Positions 28,101 through 35,737 of a stretch of 64,000 nt of DNA are shown in pieces. The position numbers were made by a program, and so were the translations under genes. This stretch comes from JBKEDC01 sp047971925 (GTDB lineage Bacteria; Bacteroidota; Bacteroidia; Bacteroidales; Prolixibacteraceae), in NCBI GenBank assembly GCA_047971925.1, contig JBKEAC010000009.1, forward strand, positions 1-64,000, given 5' to 3'. The notes under the pieces are model-generated. The model was not told the origin of the DNA. It worked only from the letters and a program-made list of their open reading frames with translations, and did not search any database. Positions within the stretch are counted from its first letter, which is position 1. Each line of letters starts with the position of its first letter.

Positions 28101-29631
28101 TACCGTGAAGGAAGATTTAGCCGATGTAAGAGTGGATATTACTGGGAAAAGAATTGTTGAGAAAACATTCCTTTCTGAGGCAGCTGCCTACTCAGCTCGC
28201 TTCTTGATGATGGTAAAATCGGGAAATATAACTTATGCTAGTACCGATGGTACAGCTTTGCCTGGGTTCTTGCCTGAACCATCATTTTTAGGTGGAGGAA
28301 ACTACACCAATAGCGAGGTGGGATTGGGTAATATCGCTACCTCATTTGCGCCTGGAATGCCTTTCTTGCTCGGATGGCAAGATGATGATTTTGCTAAGAA
28401 GGCTGCCGAAAAAGGTTGGATTACTGCCGACACCACATTAAACTCACCTTATATCATGTCGCAGCGTGATTCGTGGAATTTCCGCTTGAATTTAGAACCT
28501 ATTAATTCATTGAAGATCGATTTAACGGCTTTGAGAGCTAAAGCAGAAAACTCTAGCGAGTACTATTTATATCAGCAAGAAAGTAAAGGATTCATTGCTG
28601 CTAATAAGAATATTTCCGGAAACTTTAGCATGTCGGTTAATACTTGGGGAACTGCTTTCTCGGATATGGGTGAAGCAGGGGTGCATGAATCTACTGCCTA
28701 CAACGATTTATTGAATAATCGATTGGCTGTGGCTAAGCGATTGGCTGCTCAACGGGTGGAAAATAAGTCAGTGGGTTATGATCCTACCGAAGTTGATGCC
28801 AAAACTGGATTCCCCGTAGGCTATGGTCCTACTTCGCAAGAAGTGCTTGTTCCAGCTTTCATTGCTGCCTATACCGGTCAATCGCCCGATAAGGTTTCGC
28901 TCGATCCATTCCCTTCTTTGCGATATATGGCTCCTAACTGGCGTATTAATTACAATGGCAATGTGGCACAAATTAACGGATTGAACAAGGCGCTTAAGTC
29001 AGTAGCTATTTCGCATGCTTATCAGTCGCTCTATAATGTGGGTTCTTATCAAACAAATTTGAAATTCGATGATAAGCAATATGGCGATGGCTATAGCTAT
29101 GTGATGGATGTTAACGATAATTTCGTATCTAATTATAGCATGTCGTCGGTGAATATTACCGAGCTTTTTAATCCCTTGATAAATCTGAATCTTACTTGGA
29201 TTAATGATATCTCAACTTCTGTTGGATTTAATCGCGCAAGAAACATGACATTGAGCTTTTCTAACAATCAGCTCTCTGAGGTGTTGAGCCGTGAGTTTAC
29301 TTTCGGTTTCGGTTATAAATTCCCTCGAATGGATTTATTCATCAAGGCTAATGGTAAACAAAAATCATTCTCTAATGATTTGAATCTGCGATGCGATGTA
29401 GCTGTTCGAAAAAACAAAACAGTTCTCCGTAAATTAACGGAACTCGATGAACAATTAACGGCAGGGCAGAAGGCTGTAACTTTGAAAACATCGGCCGATT
29501 ATGCCTTGAGTGACCGTTTTCAGGTGCGATTGTATTATGATCGCTTGGTGAATAATCCGTTTACTTCAAGTGCATTCCCTACATCAACCAGTAATTTCGG
29601 TATGACTTTCCGCTTTACTCTTATGCAGTAG
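22141..29631 (+). CDS. sprA: Type IX secretion translocon SprA
   Basis: SprA is the giant single-chain outer-membrane beta-barrel through which type IX secretion substrates leave the cell. The 2,496-residue size is diagnostic. It is rich in outer-membrane-type strands and has the family's conserved N-terminal MTLQEYSQYGMQRSLRNYWR segment and repeated YIDDFENTE- and VWVNELRLTEV-type elements. Translation must begin at TTG (22141): this gives a signal peptide (KRLFLFFVICFSMAKISSVAQ), whereas the first ATG (22204) would cut it off. The plug protein that closes SprA is encoded at 43347-44675. A strong terminator follows the stop. Confidence 0.95.
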   Translation: MKTKHIAFGKRLFLFFVICFSMAKISSVAQNQVKSTSNNHSPLDTTQLIFPLKDKGEFSGDNSEDQSPLHLKDPSNVEKDVEYDGDSQMYIFTEKVGDINYRLPRAMTLQEYSQYGMQRSLRNYWRQRSLSVEEQTRKGLIPELVIEAESFGKIFGNNTISIVPQGFVEVSFGGQTNVNENPAISERLRKTTTFDFDQQIQMSLVGNVGDKMKMQVNYNTESTFTFENQMNIEYTGGEDEIIKKIEAGNVSMPLNGSLITGATNLFGVKTEMQFGKLSLTSVLSQSEGERNIVNVQGGAQQTDFEISAADYDANRHFFLAHYFRNHYDEALSTLPVVRSSVQINRIEVWVTNKTGNYQTARNVLALLDLGEQKKDIYNDVPSFQQSPGLSYPYNAFPYNEANNLYSSITTDYADARDASKINTTLSPLSSYGFYGGQDYEKVEQARKLETSEYTINEQLGYISLNTALNNDEVLAVAYNYTANGMTFQVGEFSDDGINAPSSLVLKLLKGTTVSPKLPTWDLMMKNVYSLNAFSLSSTDFQLNVLYANELTGSRVNYLPKSNLAGHVLLNVLNLDNLNSQLDKGSNGVFDYIEGVTVNSSTGRIIFPVLEPFGQYLSDSIDDSSYKKSYAYTSLYDSTQVYAQQDAEHNKFVLTGRYSGSTNSEINLGAVNLVQGSVSVTSGGVTLTEGIDYVVDYILGRVKIINQAYLESGASLQVSTESQSLFTVQRKTLLGTHANYAFSDKFNLGATVLHMNERPITQKVNYGEDPISNTMLGLDFNYSSESQLLTDIVNKIPLIDTDAKSSLAVEGEYAKLISGTNNTTNGVVYIDDFENTESSIDVRQRQNWVLASTPQHQQQLFPEAMLSSDSLASGYNRARMSWFIIDPIFNRNVAQTPSYMRNDVDLQSNNLTREVSQHEIYPDKDLEVGSATSMSILNVSYYPEERGPYNFDTQSTSYSSGLNANGTLRNPESRWGGIMRSISTTNFQSANIEYLEFWMMDPFVNDTMQQMSGADLYFNFGDISEDVLKDSRKLYENGLPEDNQLTNVAQTAWGRVPTQTQITNAFVNNDVTIVNQDVGFDGLSNSNEQKFYQKYLNNLQTILDSDKLSEFEADPSADDYRYYRGSAYDQEEASILKRYSRYNGVEGNSLPASQSTEGYSTSATTIPDGEDVNSDNTLNEYERYYQYQVSLRREDMVVGRNNITDARTVTVDVPNGSTTVTWYRFRIPLSSPDDVFGNISDFTSIRFMRMFMRNSNTPVHLRFATLQLVRADWRKYTSSLETNSDALGLNTTFDVSAVNIEEDGNRTPVSYVLPPGVDRVIDPSNTQLLALNEQAMTMRVTELEQGDSRAAMKSINMDFRRYKNIKLDIHAEAIPGNALVDDDLNFFVRIGSDYTYNYYEYELPLKLTQAGTYSSNVESDRYAVWPDENRLNFPLSIFTDAKLARNDAVRGAGASISQSDEFSMVHSGYNNNKNLVKVKGNPSLGDVQVMMVGIRHKDGTLISAPKAVEVWVNELRLTEVEDDGGWAAAGRVSMKLADFGSLVFSGRHRSAGFGAIDQTVTDRSLVSTSEYDVSTNLELGKFFPEKARVQIPLYVGVSKSVSNPEYDPINSDLTLKETLAAAQTKAERDSIKRNAQDYSKRTSIVLNNVKVDQTAKQGKTTFYDPTNFSVSLAYNKGDSRDENTSYDKERSTRVAFNYNFNNRPKVYEPFKTVIKAPYLSLIRDFNFSLAPTNVAFRSEVYRYYNEVQTRDITNLNLKVPVSVEKDFLWRNNFNFSYNLFKSLEIVFSSEGTNRIDEPQGRLNRLDDDYQMKKDSIMQNLWDMGRPVLYGHNLNVIYQIPINKIPALNWIASTARYQGLYNWAAGAITDETIELGNTIDNSRSLQFNGQASFTNLYNKVPYLKNVNQRFSARSRRPSATEKAGNEAKEPAPEIQRLSFKKDGVKFVANEPKQIKHNLRTEDISVRIYDVAGKSIRGTVNIVDKNTIEYTVKEDLADVRVDITGKRIVEKTFLSEAAAYSARFLMMVKSGNITYASTDGTALPGFLPEPSFLGGGNYTNSEVGLGNIATSFAPGMPFLLGWQDDDFAKKAAEKGWITADTTLNSPYIMSQRDSWNFRLNLEPINSLKIDLTALRAKAENSSEYYLYQQESKGFIAANKNISGNFSMSVNTWGTAFSDMGEAGVHESTAYNDLLNNRLAVAKRLAAQRVENKSVGYDPTEVDAKTGFPVGYGPTSQEVLVPAFIAAYTGQSPDKVSLDPFPSLRYMAPNWRINYNGNVAQINGLNKALKSVAISHAYQSLYNVGSYQTNLKFDDKQYGDGYSYVMDVNDNFVSNYSMSSVNITELFNPLINLNLTWINDISTSVGFNRARNMTLSFSNNQLSEVLSREFTFGFGYKFPRMDLFIKANGKQKSFSNDLNLRCDVAVRKNKTVLRKLTELDEQLTAGQKAVTLKTSADYALSDRFQVRLYYDRLVNNPFTSSAFPTSTSNFGMTFRFTLMQ

Positions 29632-29654
29632 CTTTCTAATTGATGAAATGATAA

Positions 29655-29694
29655 AAAAGATGTTTCCACAGCTCGTGGGAACATCTTTTCTTGT
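29655..29694 (+). terminator. Terminator of the pdxA-ruvA-sprA unit
   Basis: AAAAGATGTTTCCAC (29655-29669) pairs with GTGGGAACATCTTTT (29675-29689), 15 bp with one wobble, followed by CTTGTTTT. Confidence 0.9.
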
Positions 29695-29784
29695 TTTAGT
29701 GTGCGGACTTCTACTGTTTTGTCTCTGCTTCTAGTCTTGAATAGAAAGTAGGAAATCTTACGCTAATTGCAAGCTCAAGCTTTA

Positions 29785-29822
29785 AATTAGAAACCCCACA
29801 ATGAATTGCAGGGTTTCTAATT
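29785..29822 (-). terminator. Terminator downstream of asnB
   Basis: AATTAGAAACCC and GGGTTTCTAATT form a perfect 12-bp stem with a 14-base loop, 72 bp past the asnB stop on the minus strand. Confidence 0.7.
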
Positions 29823-29893
29823 ACGTTACTATGGGGTAGAGTAGTGTTGGGCTAATTTACTTCGGGTTTTATTTATTTCTTACCAAATGGTTC

Positions 29894-31564
29894 TTATTTT
29901 CCATTACCATCGGCATGAACTCCAAGTACCGACCGACCCGATGGGTCAATATTGTTTTTAAAAGCGGCATCCCACTCCAATGCGATGGCAGTGCTGCATG
30001 CAATTGAAGCTTCCGAAGGCACGGTGAGAGCTGCTTGGTCGGAGGGGAAGTGTTCAGCAAAGATAGTTCGATAATAATATTCCTCTTTTGAGCGAGGAGT
30101 GTTAATTGGGAAACGGAAGTGAGCATTATCCATCATCTCGTTGCTCACCGCATCATTTGTAATCTGTTTTAAGGTGTCAATCCATGAATAGCCCACACCA
30201 TCGGAGAACTGCTCTTTTTGTCTCCATGCCACCTCTTCAGGAAGCATGTCGCCCAGTGCTTCACGTAAAATGTGTTTCTCCATTTTCCCATTGCCTGCCA
30301 TTTTATCTTGTGGATTTTGCCGCATGGCTACATCCATAAATTCTTTGTCAAGAAATGGAACTCTTCCTTCCACGCCCCAAGCAGAAAGAGCTTTGTTAGC
30401 GCGCAAGCAATCATAAAGATGCAGTTTGCTAATCTTGCGCACGGTTTCATTGTGAAATTCCTCGGCATTGGGAGCTTTGTGAAAGTAAAGATAACCACCA
30501 AATATTTCATCGGCACCTTCGCCAGATAGCACCATTTTAATCCCCATCGATTTGATAACTCGTGCAAGAAGATACATGGGTGTACTTGCTCGAATGGTTG
30601 TTACATCATAGGTTTCAATGTGATAAATAACATCGCGAATGGCATCGATTCCTTCTTGAATGGTGTAGTGAATTTCGTGATGAATAGTACCAATGTGGTC
30701 GGCAACCTTGCGAGCAGCTGCTAAATCGGGAGCTCCTTTTATTCCAATTACAAAGGAGTGTAGTTGTGGCCACCATGCTTTCTCGGTGTCATTCGATTCA
30801 ATGCGCATTTCTGCATAGCTTTTTGCTAGCGCCGAAGTTATCGAAGAATCAAGACCACCTGAAAGAAGAACACCATAAGGCACATCGGACATGAGTTGGC
30901 GTTTTACCGCTTTTTTCATTGCGTTGCGTAATTCTTCAACCGATGAGCTGTTGTCTTTCACTGCCTCATAGTTTGTCCAATCTCGGTTCCACCATCGTTT
31001 TATTTCGCCATCGGTGCTGCACAAGTAATGTCCGGGAGGAAAGCTTTCTATCTTGCTGCAATATCCTTCAAGCGATTTCATTTCCGAGGCTACATAGAAA
31101 TTCCCCGATTGGTCATATCCCATGTAGAGCGGAATGATGCCCACATGGTCGCGAGCAATTAAGTATAAGTCTTTTTCTTCATCATAAAGAGCAAAGGCGA
31201 ACATGCCGTTTAAATCATCAATGAAATGAATGCCTTTCTCTTGGTAAAGTGCAAGAATTACTTCGCAATCTGAACCTGTTTGGTAGGCATATTTATCTTT
31301 TGTTTGCTCATAAATTTCACGGTAGTTGTATATTTCGCCATTCACACCAAGCACGTGTTTTCTGTTTTTATTATACAATGGTTGCCCGCCCGATTCCGGA
31401 TCGACTATTGATAGTCGTTCGTGGGCAATGATGGCTTTTTCGCTACAATAAATGCCCGACCAATCAGGACCTCTATGGCGTATTAATTTTGATTGTTGCA
31501 AAATTTGACTTCTAAGCGATTGAATGTCGCTTTTGAGATTGAAAACACCGACTATTCCACACAT
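29894..31564 (-). CDS. asnB: Asparagine synthase B (glutamine-hydrolysing)
   Basis: AsnB makes asparagine from aspartate, ATP and glutamine nitrogen. The 556-residue protein begins MCGIVGVF with the catalytic N-terminal Cys2 of the class II glutaminase domain (residues 2 to about 200, with RHRGPDWSG and GVNGEIYNY). The synthetase domain follows, with PP-loop LLSGGLDSSITSALA and SGEGADEIFGGYLYFHKAP. Length and motifs match the Bacteroidota/E. coli AsnB type. It is monocistronic, with a terminator downstream and TAnnTTTG-like boxes upstream. Confidence 0.96.
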   Translation of the reverse strand: MCGIVGVFNLKSDIQSLRSQILQQSKLIRHRGPDWSGIYCSEKAIIAHERLSIVDPESGGQPLYNKNRKHVLGVNGEIYNYREIYEQTKDKYAYQTGSDCEVILALYQEKGIHFIDDLNGMFAFALYDEEKDLYLIARDHVGIIPLYMGYDQSGNFYVASEMKSLEGYCSKIESFPPGHYLCSTDGEIKRWWNRDWTNYEAVKDNSSSVEELRNAMKKAVKRQLMSDVPYGVLLSGGLDSSITSALAKSYAEMRIESNDTEKAWWPQLHSFVIGIKGAPDLAAARKVADHIGTIHHEIHYTIQEGIDAIRDVIYHIETYDVTTIRASTPMYLLARVIKSMGIKMVLSGEGADEIFGGYLYFHKAPNAEEFHNETVRKISKLHLYDCLRANKALSAWGVEGRVPFLDKEFMDVAMRQNPQDKMAGNGKMEKHILREALGDMLPEEVAWRQKEQFSDGVGYSWIDTLKQITNDAVSNEMMDNAHFRFPINTPRSKEEYYYRTIFAEHFPSDQAALTVPSEASIACSTAIALEWDAAFKNNIDPSGRSVLGVHADGNGK

Positions 31565-31640
31565 ATTTCTAGGTTTATAGTTATATAATTATCTAAATGA
31601 AATGATTGTTCGCATAAAAGTAGTCTTTTTGTCTTGAAAT

Positions 31641-31648
31641 CAAAAATA
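31641..31648 (-). promoter_or_regulatory. Possible promoter box for asnB
   Basis: The minus strand reads TATTTTTG, 77 bp before the asnB ATG. A second candidate, TACATTTG, lies at 31688-31695. Confidence 0.35.
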
Positions 31649-31725
31649 TTTCAATCTTTTTTCTTTATAATCTTAATTAATTCTATACAAATGTAATGTT
31701 TTCAGTTCCGATTACTCCACTTTTA

Positions 31726-32838
31726 TCATTCTTGTGGCACTAATCGAATATGTGTAATTTCACTTCTTGCTCCTAATCGAATGGGGGTGAAGAATGTGCC
31801 CGATCCTTCGGAAACATAAATCTTCATGTCTAGATAGTCATATAATCCACTGTTGAAGGTGAACATGCTTTTGGCAATCAGCGTGGCAGGAAATAATTGT
31901 CCGGCATGGGTGTGTCCAGCTAGAAGTAAGTCGGCTCCATGTTCTTGCATGTATTTTTCGCCAACTGGTCGATGGTGTAGCACAACAGTGGGTTTCGATT
32001 GGTCGATGACTAAATGATTGAGAACATCTTTAATCGTGCCATCTTTTGGCGAAGCGTGCACATCGAATTGTTCGGAATCAACTGCCATGTTGTTCAGCCC
32101 CACAATCTGCAATTCGCCAAACTGCGCCACTTCATTTTCAAGCACCAACATGCCAGCAGCTTTTGCTTGTGCCACCACTTCTCTCACACCCACATGTTGG
32201 TCGTGGTTGCCAAAGACAAAATATTGTGGAGCTTTCAATGCTTTAAATCCATCGAGCACCGTAGCTTTTTCAAGCGGATAGCGTGCGTCAAATAAATCGC
32301 CAGTGTTCATCACTACATCCGGATTTAGTGCATTGATTTTCTTCACTAGCTTCTTCACTTCGTTTGCTCCGCGGAAATTCCCCAAATGAATGTCGGTGAG
32401 CTGAACCAGCCTGATTTCTTTGTTAAGCCCTTTGATTGCGATAGTTAGTTCTTTCACCTGAGGAGTGTAGGAATTAATGAGCGCATATAATAGTAGCATG
32501 CATGTGAGCGAAAGACTTAAAACACCTCTTGTGTGTGGCGAAAATCGTGCAAGCAGATTCACCAAATCAACGGCAATGGTGGCGAAAAGAAGCATCATTA
32601 GCACTGCAATTGCTATTCCACAGAACTGATAAGCTGTTCGACCGAAAAGATTTGATGTGGTTGAAACGGCATAAAACATCATTGATATAATCACACATGA
32701 CATTATTCCCACAATGGAAATTGCCCACACACGACGAGGGATTGTTGGAAAACTTGTTCCCATTCGATGCGAAATGTACCATGCCACGAGTGCGGTTATT
32801 GCTAAGAAGATGGCAGTGAACGATAATATTGCTTTCAT
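31726..32838 (-). CDS. Membrane-anchored metallophosphoesterase (YkuE/YaeI-like)
   Basis: The 370-residue protein has four or five hydrophobic segments in its first 130 residues, then a calcineurin-like phosphoesterase domain with all metal motifs: LTDIHLGN, NTGDLFDAR, VFGNHDQH, LHHRPV and GHTHAGQ. Relatives act at the membrane, in some species on UDP-diacylglucosamine-type or other lipid pyrophosphates, but the substrate here is unknown. It lies 161 bp upstream of asnB on the same strand and has its own TAGTTTTG box. Confidence 0.88.
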   Translation of the reverse strand: MKAILSFTAIFLAITALVAWYISHRMGTSFPTIPRRVWAISIVGIMSCVIISMMFYAVSTTSNLFGRTAYQFCGIAIAVLMMLLFATIAVDLVNLLARFSPHTRGVLSLSLTCMLLLYALINSYTPQVKELTIAIKGLNKEIRLVQLTDIHLGNFRGANEVKKLVKKINALNPDVVMNTGDLFDARYPLEKATVLDGFKALKAPQYFVFGNHDQHVGVREVVAQAKAAGMLVLENEVAQFGELQIVGLNNMAVDSEQFDVHASPKDGTIKDVLNHLVIDQSKPTVVLHHRPVGEKYMQEHGADLLLAGHTHAGQLFPATLIAKSMFTFNSGLYDYLDMKIYVSEGSGTFFTPIRLGARSEITHIRLVPQE

Positions 32839-32866
32839 TTTTTCTTGTTAAATTAATTTGATGCTG

Positions 32867-32874
32867 CAAAACTA
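32867..32874 (-). promoter_or_regulatory. Promoter box for the metallophosphoesterase gene
   Basis: The minus strand reads TAGTTTTG, 28 bp before the start codon. Confidence 0.45.
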
Positions 32875-32949
32875 GATATTACTTTCGTATGCTGAAAGTG
32901 TGGAGTGCGCTCTATGCTTTGTTATTTATATTTAAAATACAACGAATAG

Positions 32950-33312
32950 ATGTTAATTGGCGAACTATCAAAACAAACAGGTGTGAGCATCGATACGCTT
33001 AGATACTATGAAAAGCAAGGTCTAATTGTGGGACGAAACGATGAGCGTGTGCAGTCGAATAATTATAAAGATTATAGTGAGGACAGTTTAGAGCGGATTT
33101 GCTTTATTAAAGATGCTAAAGAGTCGGGCTTCACACTGAAAGAGATTAAAAAACTGCTCGATTTATGGTATTATCAGGCTCCTTTTTCTGAAGAAATGCA
33201 AACGATGGTGGTCAAGAAGATTTCAGAAGTAGATGCTAAGATCGTGCTGCTCCAGCAAATGCGCACTCGATTGGAAGAGGTTTTTAATGCGGTGGAACGT
33301 GGGTATTGCTGA
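32950..33312 (+). CDS. MerR-family transcriptional regulator
   Basis: This 120-residue protein has the MerR winged helix at residues 1-70 (LIGELSKQTGVSIDTLRYYEKQGLI), then a dimerisation coiled coil (about 75-115). The C-terminus is ERGYC, with a single Cys. Metal-sensing MerR proteins normally have two or more Cys near the end of the coiled coil, so a thiol or metal sensor is possible but not shown. It is divergent from the phosphoesterase gene. The next gene downstream has its own promoter, so its target is unclear. Confidence 0.85.
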   Translation: MLIGELSKQTGVSIDTLRYYEKQGLIVGRNDERVQSNNYKDYSEDSLERICFIKDAKESGFTLKEIKKLLDLWYYQAPFSEEMQTMVVKKISEVDAKIVLLQQMRTRLEEVFNAVERGYC

Positions 33313-33356
33313 TTTACCTCAAAAACAACTAACGATTTACCTCAAAAACACGTAAC
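33311..33356. repeat. Tandem 23-bp direct repeat
   Basis: GATTTACCTCAAAAACA begins at 33311 and again at 33334, followed each time by bases containing TAAC. It lies between the MerR stop and the promoter box of the ATPase gene and could be an operator. Confidence 0.5.
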
Positions 33357-33383
33357 GCCTATTGTAGTTTAGAAAAAAAGACC

Positions 33384-33391
33384 TACATTTG
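33384..33391 (+). promoter_or_regulatory. Promoter box for the ATPase gene
   Basis: TACATTTG lies 27 bp before the ATG at 33419, with TTG at 33362-33364 upstream. Confidence 0.5.
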
Positions 33392-33418
33392 TTGAAGAAT
33401 AAATAAAAAACTATCGAC

Positions 33419-34717
33419 ATGAAAGGCGGAAAATATCTGAGTAGAATAGCTGATGATCAGTTGCTTTTGCGACTAGAAGCTTTCGGTGCAGTTCAAATTA
33501 TGGGTCCGAAGTGGTGTGGAAAAACAACAACCGCCCAGAAGCATGCTAAAAGTATTATAAAGATGCAAAATCCCGACACCCGCGATAGCTTCTTATCAAC
33601 AGCAAAAACGAAGCCCTCACTCTTGCTTAAAGGTGCAACTCCTCGACTGATTGATGAATGGCAAGTTGCCCCCGTGTTGTGGGATGCTGTGCGCCATGCA
33701 GTCGATGAACGTCGCCAAAGGGGGCAATTCATCCTCACTGGCTCAACCGTTATCAACGATCAAGAAATTATGCACACCGGAACAGGACGAATATCCAAGA
33801 TGGCAATGTATCCGATGAGCCTCTACGAATCGGAAGAATCTAACGGCGAAATTTCACTTCGTGAACTATTCGATAATGCTGAATTGGATATTGATGGCAT
33901 TTACTCATCGCTCACTGTCGAGAAGCTTATTTTCGCCGCTTGTCGTGGTGGATGGCCAGCTTCGCTCGACATTAGTTCACGCAAAGCTCAGCTGCTGGTT
34001 GCAAAAGACTATGTTGAAATTATCTGTCAAGAAGACATTTCAAAAGTCGATAATGTGCAGCGAAACCCAGCTTTAGCAAGGCTCATTTTGCGCTCCTATG
34101 CTCGCAATCTTTGCACCCTCGCCACCAAGAAAAGTATGCTGGCTGATGTGTCGGTTGAAATGGAAAGCACCTCTATTTCAACCTTCAACAGTTATGTTGA
34201 AGCTCTCGAAAAACTCTTTGTGGTGGAAGATGTCGATGCATGGTCGCCTGCCATTCGCTCTGCCACAGTCATTCGTAGTGGTAAGAAGCGTTGTGTGGTT
34301 GACCCCTCGATCGCTGTTGCTGCCCTAGGTGCTTCCCCTGAAAGTTTGGAACTCGATCTGAAAACATTCGGATTCATTTATGAGTCCATGTGCATGCGCG
34401 ACCTTAAAGTCTATTCGCAAGCCCTAGGAGGTAAGCTTTCCTATTATCACGACCGTTATGGATTGGAAGCCGATGCGGTGCTTCACCTCGATGATGGTCG
34501 ATATGCACTCATTGAATGCAAGCTTGGAAGTGCCGATATTGAAGCAGGTGCAAAACATCTATTGGAACTCAAACGCCTTGTTGAAGAGAAGAATCAAAGT
34601 GAAACGCAAATCCGATTGCGTACACCCGACCTCCTCATTGTTCTCACGGGCGGTGAAATGGCATACACTCGTGAAGATGGGGTGAAGATTATTCCATTGG
34701 GGTGCTTGAGGGGTTGA
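33419..34717 (+). CDS. AAA ATPase with DUF4143 domain
   Basis: The 432-residue protein has an N-terminal AAA domain (Walker A GPKWCGKTTTAQ near residue 28, Walker B-like RLIDEWQ near 78, sensor ILTGST, Arg-rich TGTGRISKM) and a C-terminal DUF4143 domain with a PD-(D/E)xK-like core (LEADAVLHLDDGRYALIECKLG). This large family is common and often strain-variable. It has been linked to mobile or defence contexts, but the function is not known. Here it stands alone next to repeat-rich DNA, with its own promoter box and a tandem repeat upstream. Confidence 0.9.
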   Translation: MKGGKYLSRIADDQLLLRLEAFGAVQIMGPKWCGKTTTAQKHAKSIIKMQNPDTRDSFLSTAKTKPSLLLKGATPRLIDEWQVAPVLWDAVRHAVDERRQRGQFILTGSTVINDQEIMHTGTGRISKMAMYPMSLYESEESNGEISLRELFDNAELDIDGIYSSLTVEKLIFAACRGGWPASLDISSRKAQLLVAKDYVEIICQEDISKVDNVQRNPALARLILRSYARNLCTLATKKSMLADVSVEMESTSISTFNSYVEALEKLFVVEDVDAWSPAIRSATVIRSGKKRCVVDPSIAVAALGASPESLELDLKTFGFIYESMCMRDLKVYSQALGGKLSYYHDRYGLEADAVLHLDDGRYALIECKLGSADIEAGAKHLLELKRLVEEKNQSETQIRLRTPDLLIVLTGGEMAYTREDGVKIIPLGCLRG

Positions 34718-34811
34718 GGCTGCGATTTTGTCCATCGTGCCATTTTCACTTGCTCCACGACATTATTAGGCATGGTGCTTATTGAGGAACATTTTTTCTT
34801 AAACTTGTTTT

Positions 34812-34902
34812 TGAGTCTTTGTCGAATATGCCTGGTAAAATTAATTTGACTCTTTAGTTGTTCCTAACTTGAGAAGGATGTGATTGGAACACGTTTGCAA
34901 TC
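34812..34902 (+). repeat. Dispersed leader-like repeat
   Basis: About 88 bp align, by eye at roughly 80% identity, with the minus strand of 11431-11518. They share ACTCTTTAGTTGTTCCTA and GATGTGATTG-A-ACACGTTTGCA. The 5' part (TTTGTCGAATAT...GGTAAAAT) also resembles 36-80 and the minus strand of 700-734. Array 3 begins 18 bp downstream. Confidence 0.6.
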
Positions 34903-34920
34903 CACTTACAGCAGTCTTGG

Positions 34921-35275
34921 TCTTTTATAAATGTAGTTTTTACCATATAGGAGTCCGATATAGTCTTTTATAAACTTAGTTTTCGCCATATAGGAGTCCG
35001 ATATGGTCTTTTATAAAGACTTATTGAGTGATATTTTTTTTGATGTGGACTAATAAGCAAACTTATTAGTCCATATTTTTTTTGATGAGGTGATTTAAGC
35101 ATGCTTATTAGTCCATATTTTTTTTGATGTGTTAAAATAAGCAAACTTATCAGTCCATATTTATCTTCATGAGGTGAATTAAGTATGCTTATTAGTCTAT
35201 ATTTTTTTTGATGTGTTAAAATAAGCAAACTTATTAGTCCATATTTTTCTTCAAGAGGTGAATTAAGTTTTTATA
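34921..35275. repeat. Palindromic tandem array 3, 42/43-bp period
   Basis: TCTTTTATAA begins at 34921, 34964 and 35007 (43-bp steps). CTTATTAGTC-type units then begin at 35062, 35104, 35146, 35188 and 35230 (exact 42-bp steps). The first of these is a dyad with 11-base arms GGACTAATAAG and CTTATTAGTCC around four bases. Units alternate between two types (GCAAAC with GATGTG, and GCATGC or GTATGC with GAGGTG), giving an 84-bp higher-order period. Confidence 0.88.
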
Positions 35276-35484
35276 ATTAGTGTAGTTTACAGGGTTTCAA
35301 CTCCGTTTTGTTGGTTTTTAAAGCTCAATCATTATTTAATAAATTAAAAATCCACAATTTAATTCCTTCAACGGCAATGAGCAAACAAGCAAGATGAATA
35401 TTCCAAGATAACACCAAGAAATATGTGCATAATGGGAATTGGAAAGTTGCCCATTACATTCAGCATAGCGAAAAGAAAACTCGC

Positions 35485-35510
35485 TTGTTTAAATTGTTTC
35501 CCTACCTTTG
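35485..35510 (+). promoter_or_regulatory. Promoter separated from its gene by MITE copy 1
   Basis: TTG at 35485-35487 and TACCTTTG at 35503-35510 are 15 bp apart, the same spacing as the thiamine promoter. The MITE starts at 35525, so the J-domain gene now lies about 228 bp from the box. Confidence 0.45.
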
Positions 35511-35524
35511 TGCGTATATTATAA

Positions 35525-35711
35525 GGGGACTTCTAAAAATTAGTTTTAAATTGGGGAAGCTGCTAAATACAGCTGTTGTTCATTTTGTTTTCTGAGCGTA
35601 TCTTTTGCACTAATTTCTTAAACCATAGCTCGCTATGCTTCTGTGAAATTAGTCCAAAATCTATCTCCCATAAAATCAAAATGACCTAACAGCTAATTTT
35701 TAGAAGTCCCC
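35525..35711 (-). mobile_element. 187-bp MITE-like element, copy 1
   Basis: The termini GGGGACTTCTAAAAATTAG and its exact inverse bound a 187-bp element with no coding capacity, flanked by direct ATAA (35521-35524 and 35712-35715). It is nearly identical to the copies at 51380 and 57212 but in the opposite orientation. An internal imperfect hairpin (ACTAATTTC...GAAATTAGT with CATAGC/GCTATG) lies in the middle. No matching transposase is in the window. Confidence 0.93.
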
Positions 35712-35737
35712 ATAATTTACATTTGATAAGCATTGCT

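Larger units (their letters stand above)
34718..35737. other. Repeat-rich intergenic region
   Basis: No gene is evident in about 1 kb. It contains a dispersed repeat copy (34812-34902), array 3 (34921-35275), a promoter-like TTG-N15-TACCTTTG (35485-35510) and MITE copy 1 (35525-35711). An open minus-strand frame of 86 codons through the array encodes imperfect 14-residue repeats and is probably a by-product of the 42-bp period. Confidence 0.7.

Noticed and set aside
34968..35228. An 86-residue protein with 14-residue repeats
   Set aside because: It coincides with array 3 and has the same explanation as the frames in the other arrays.
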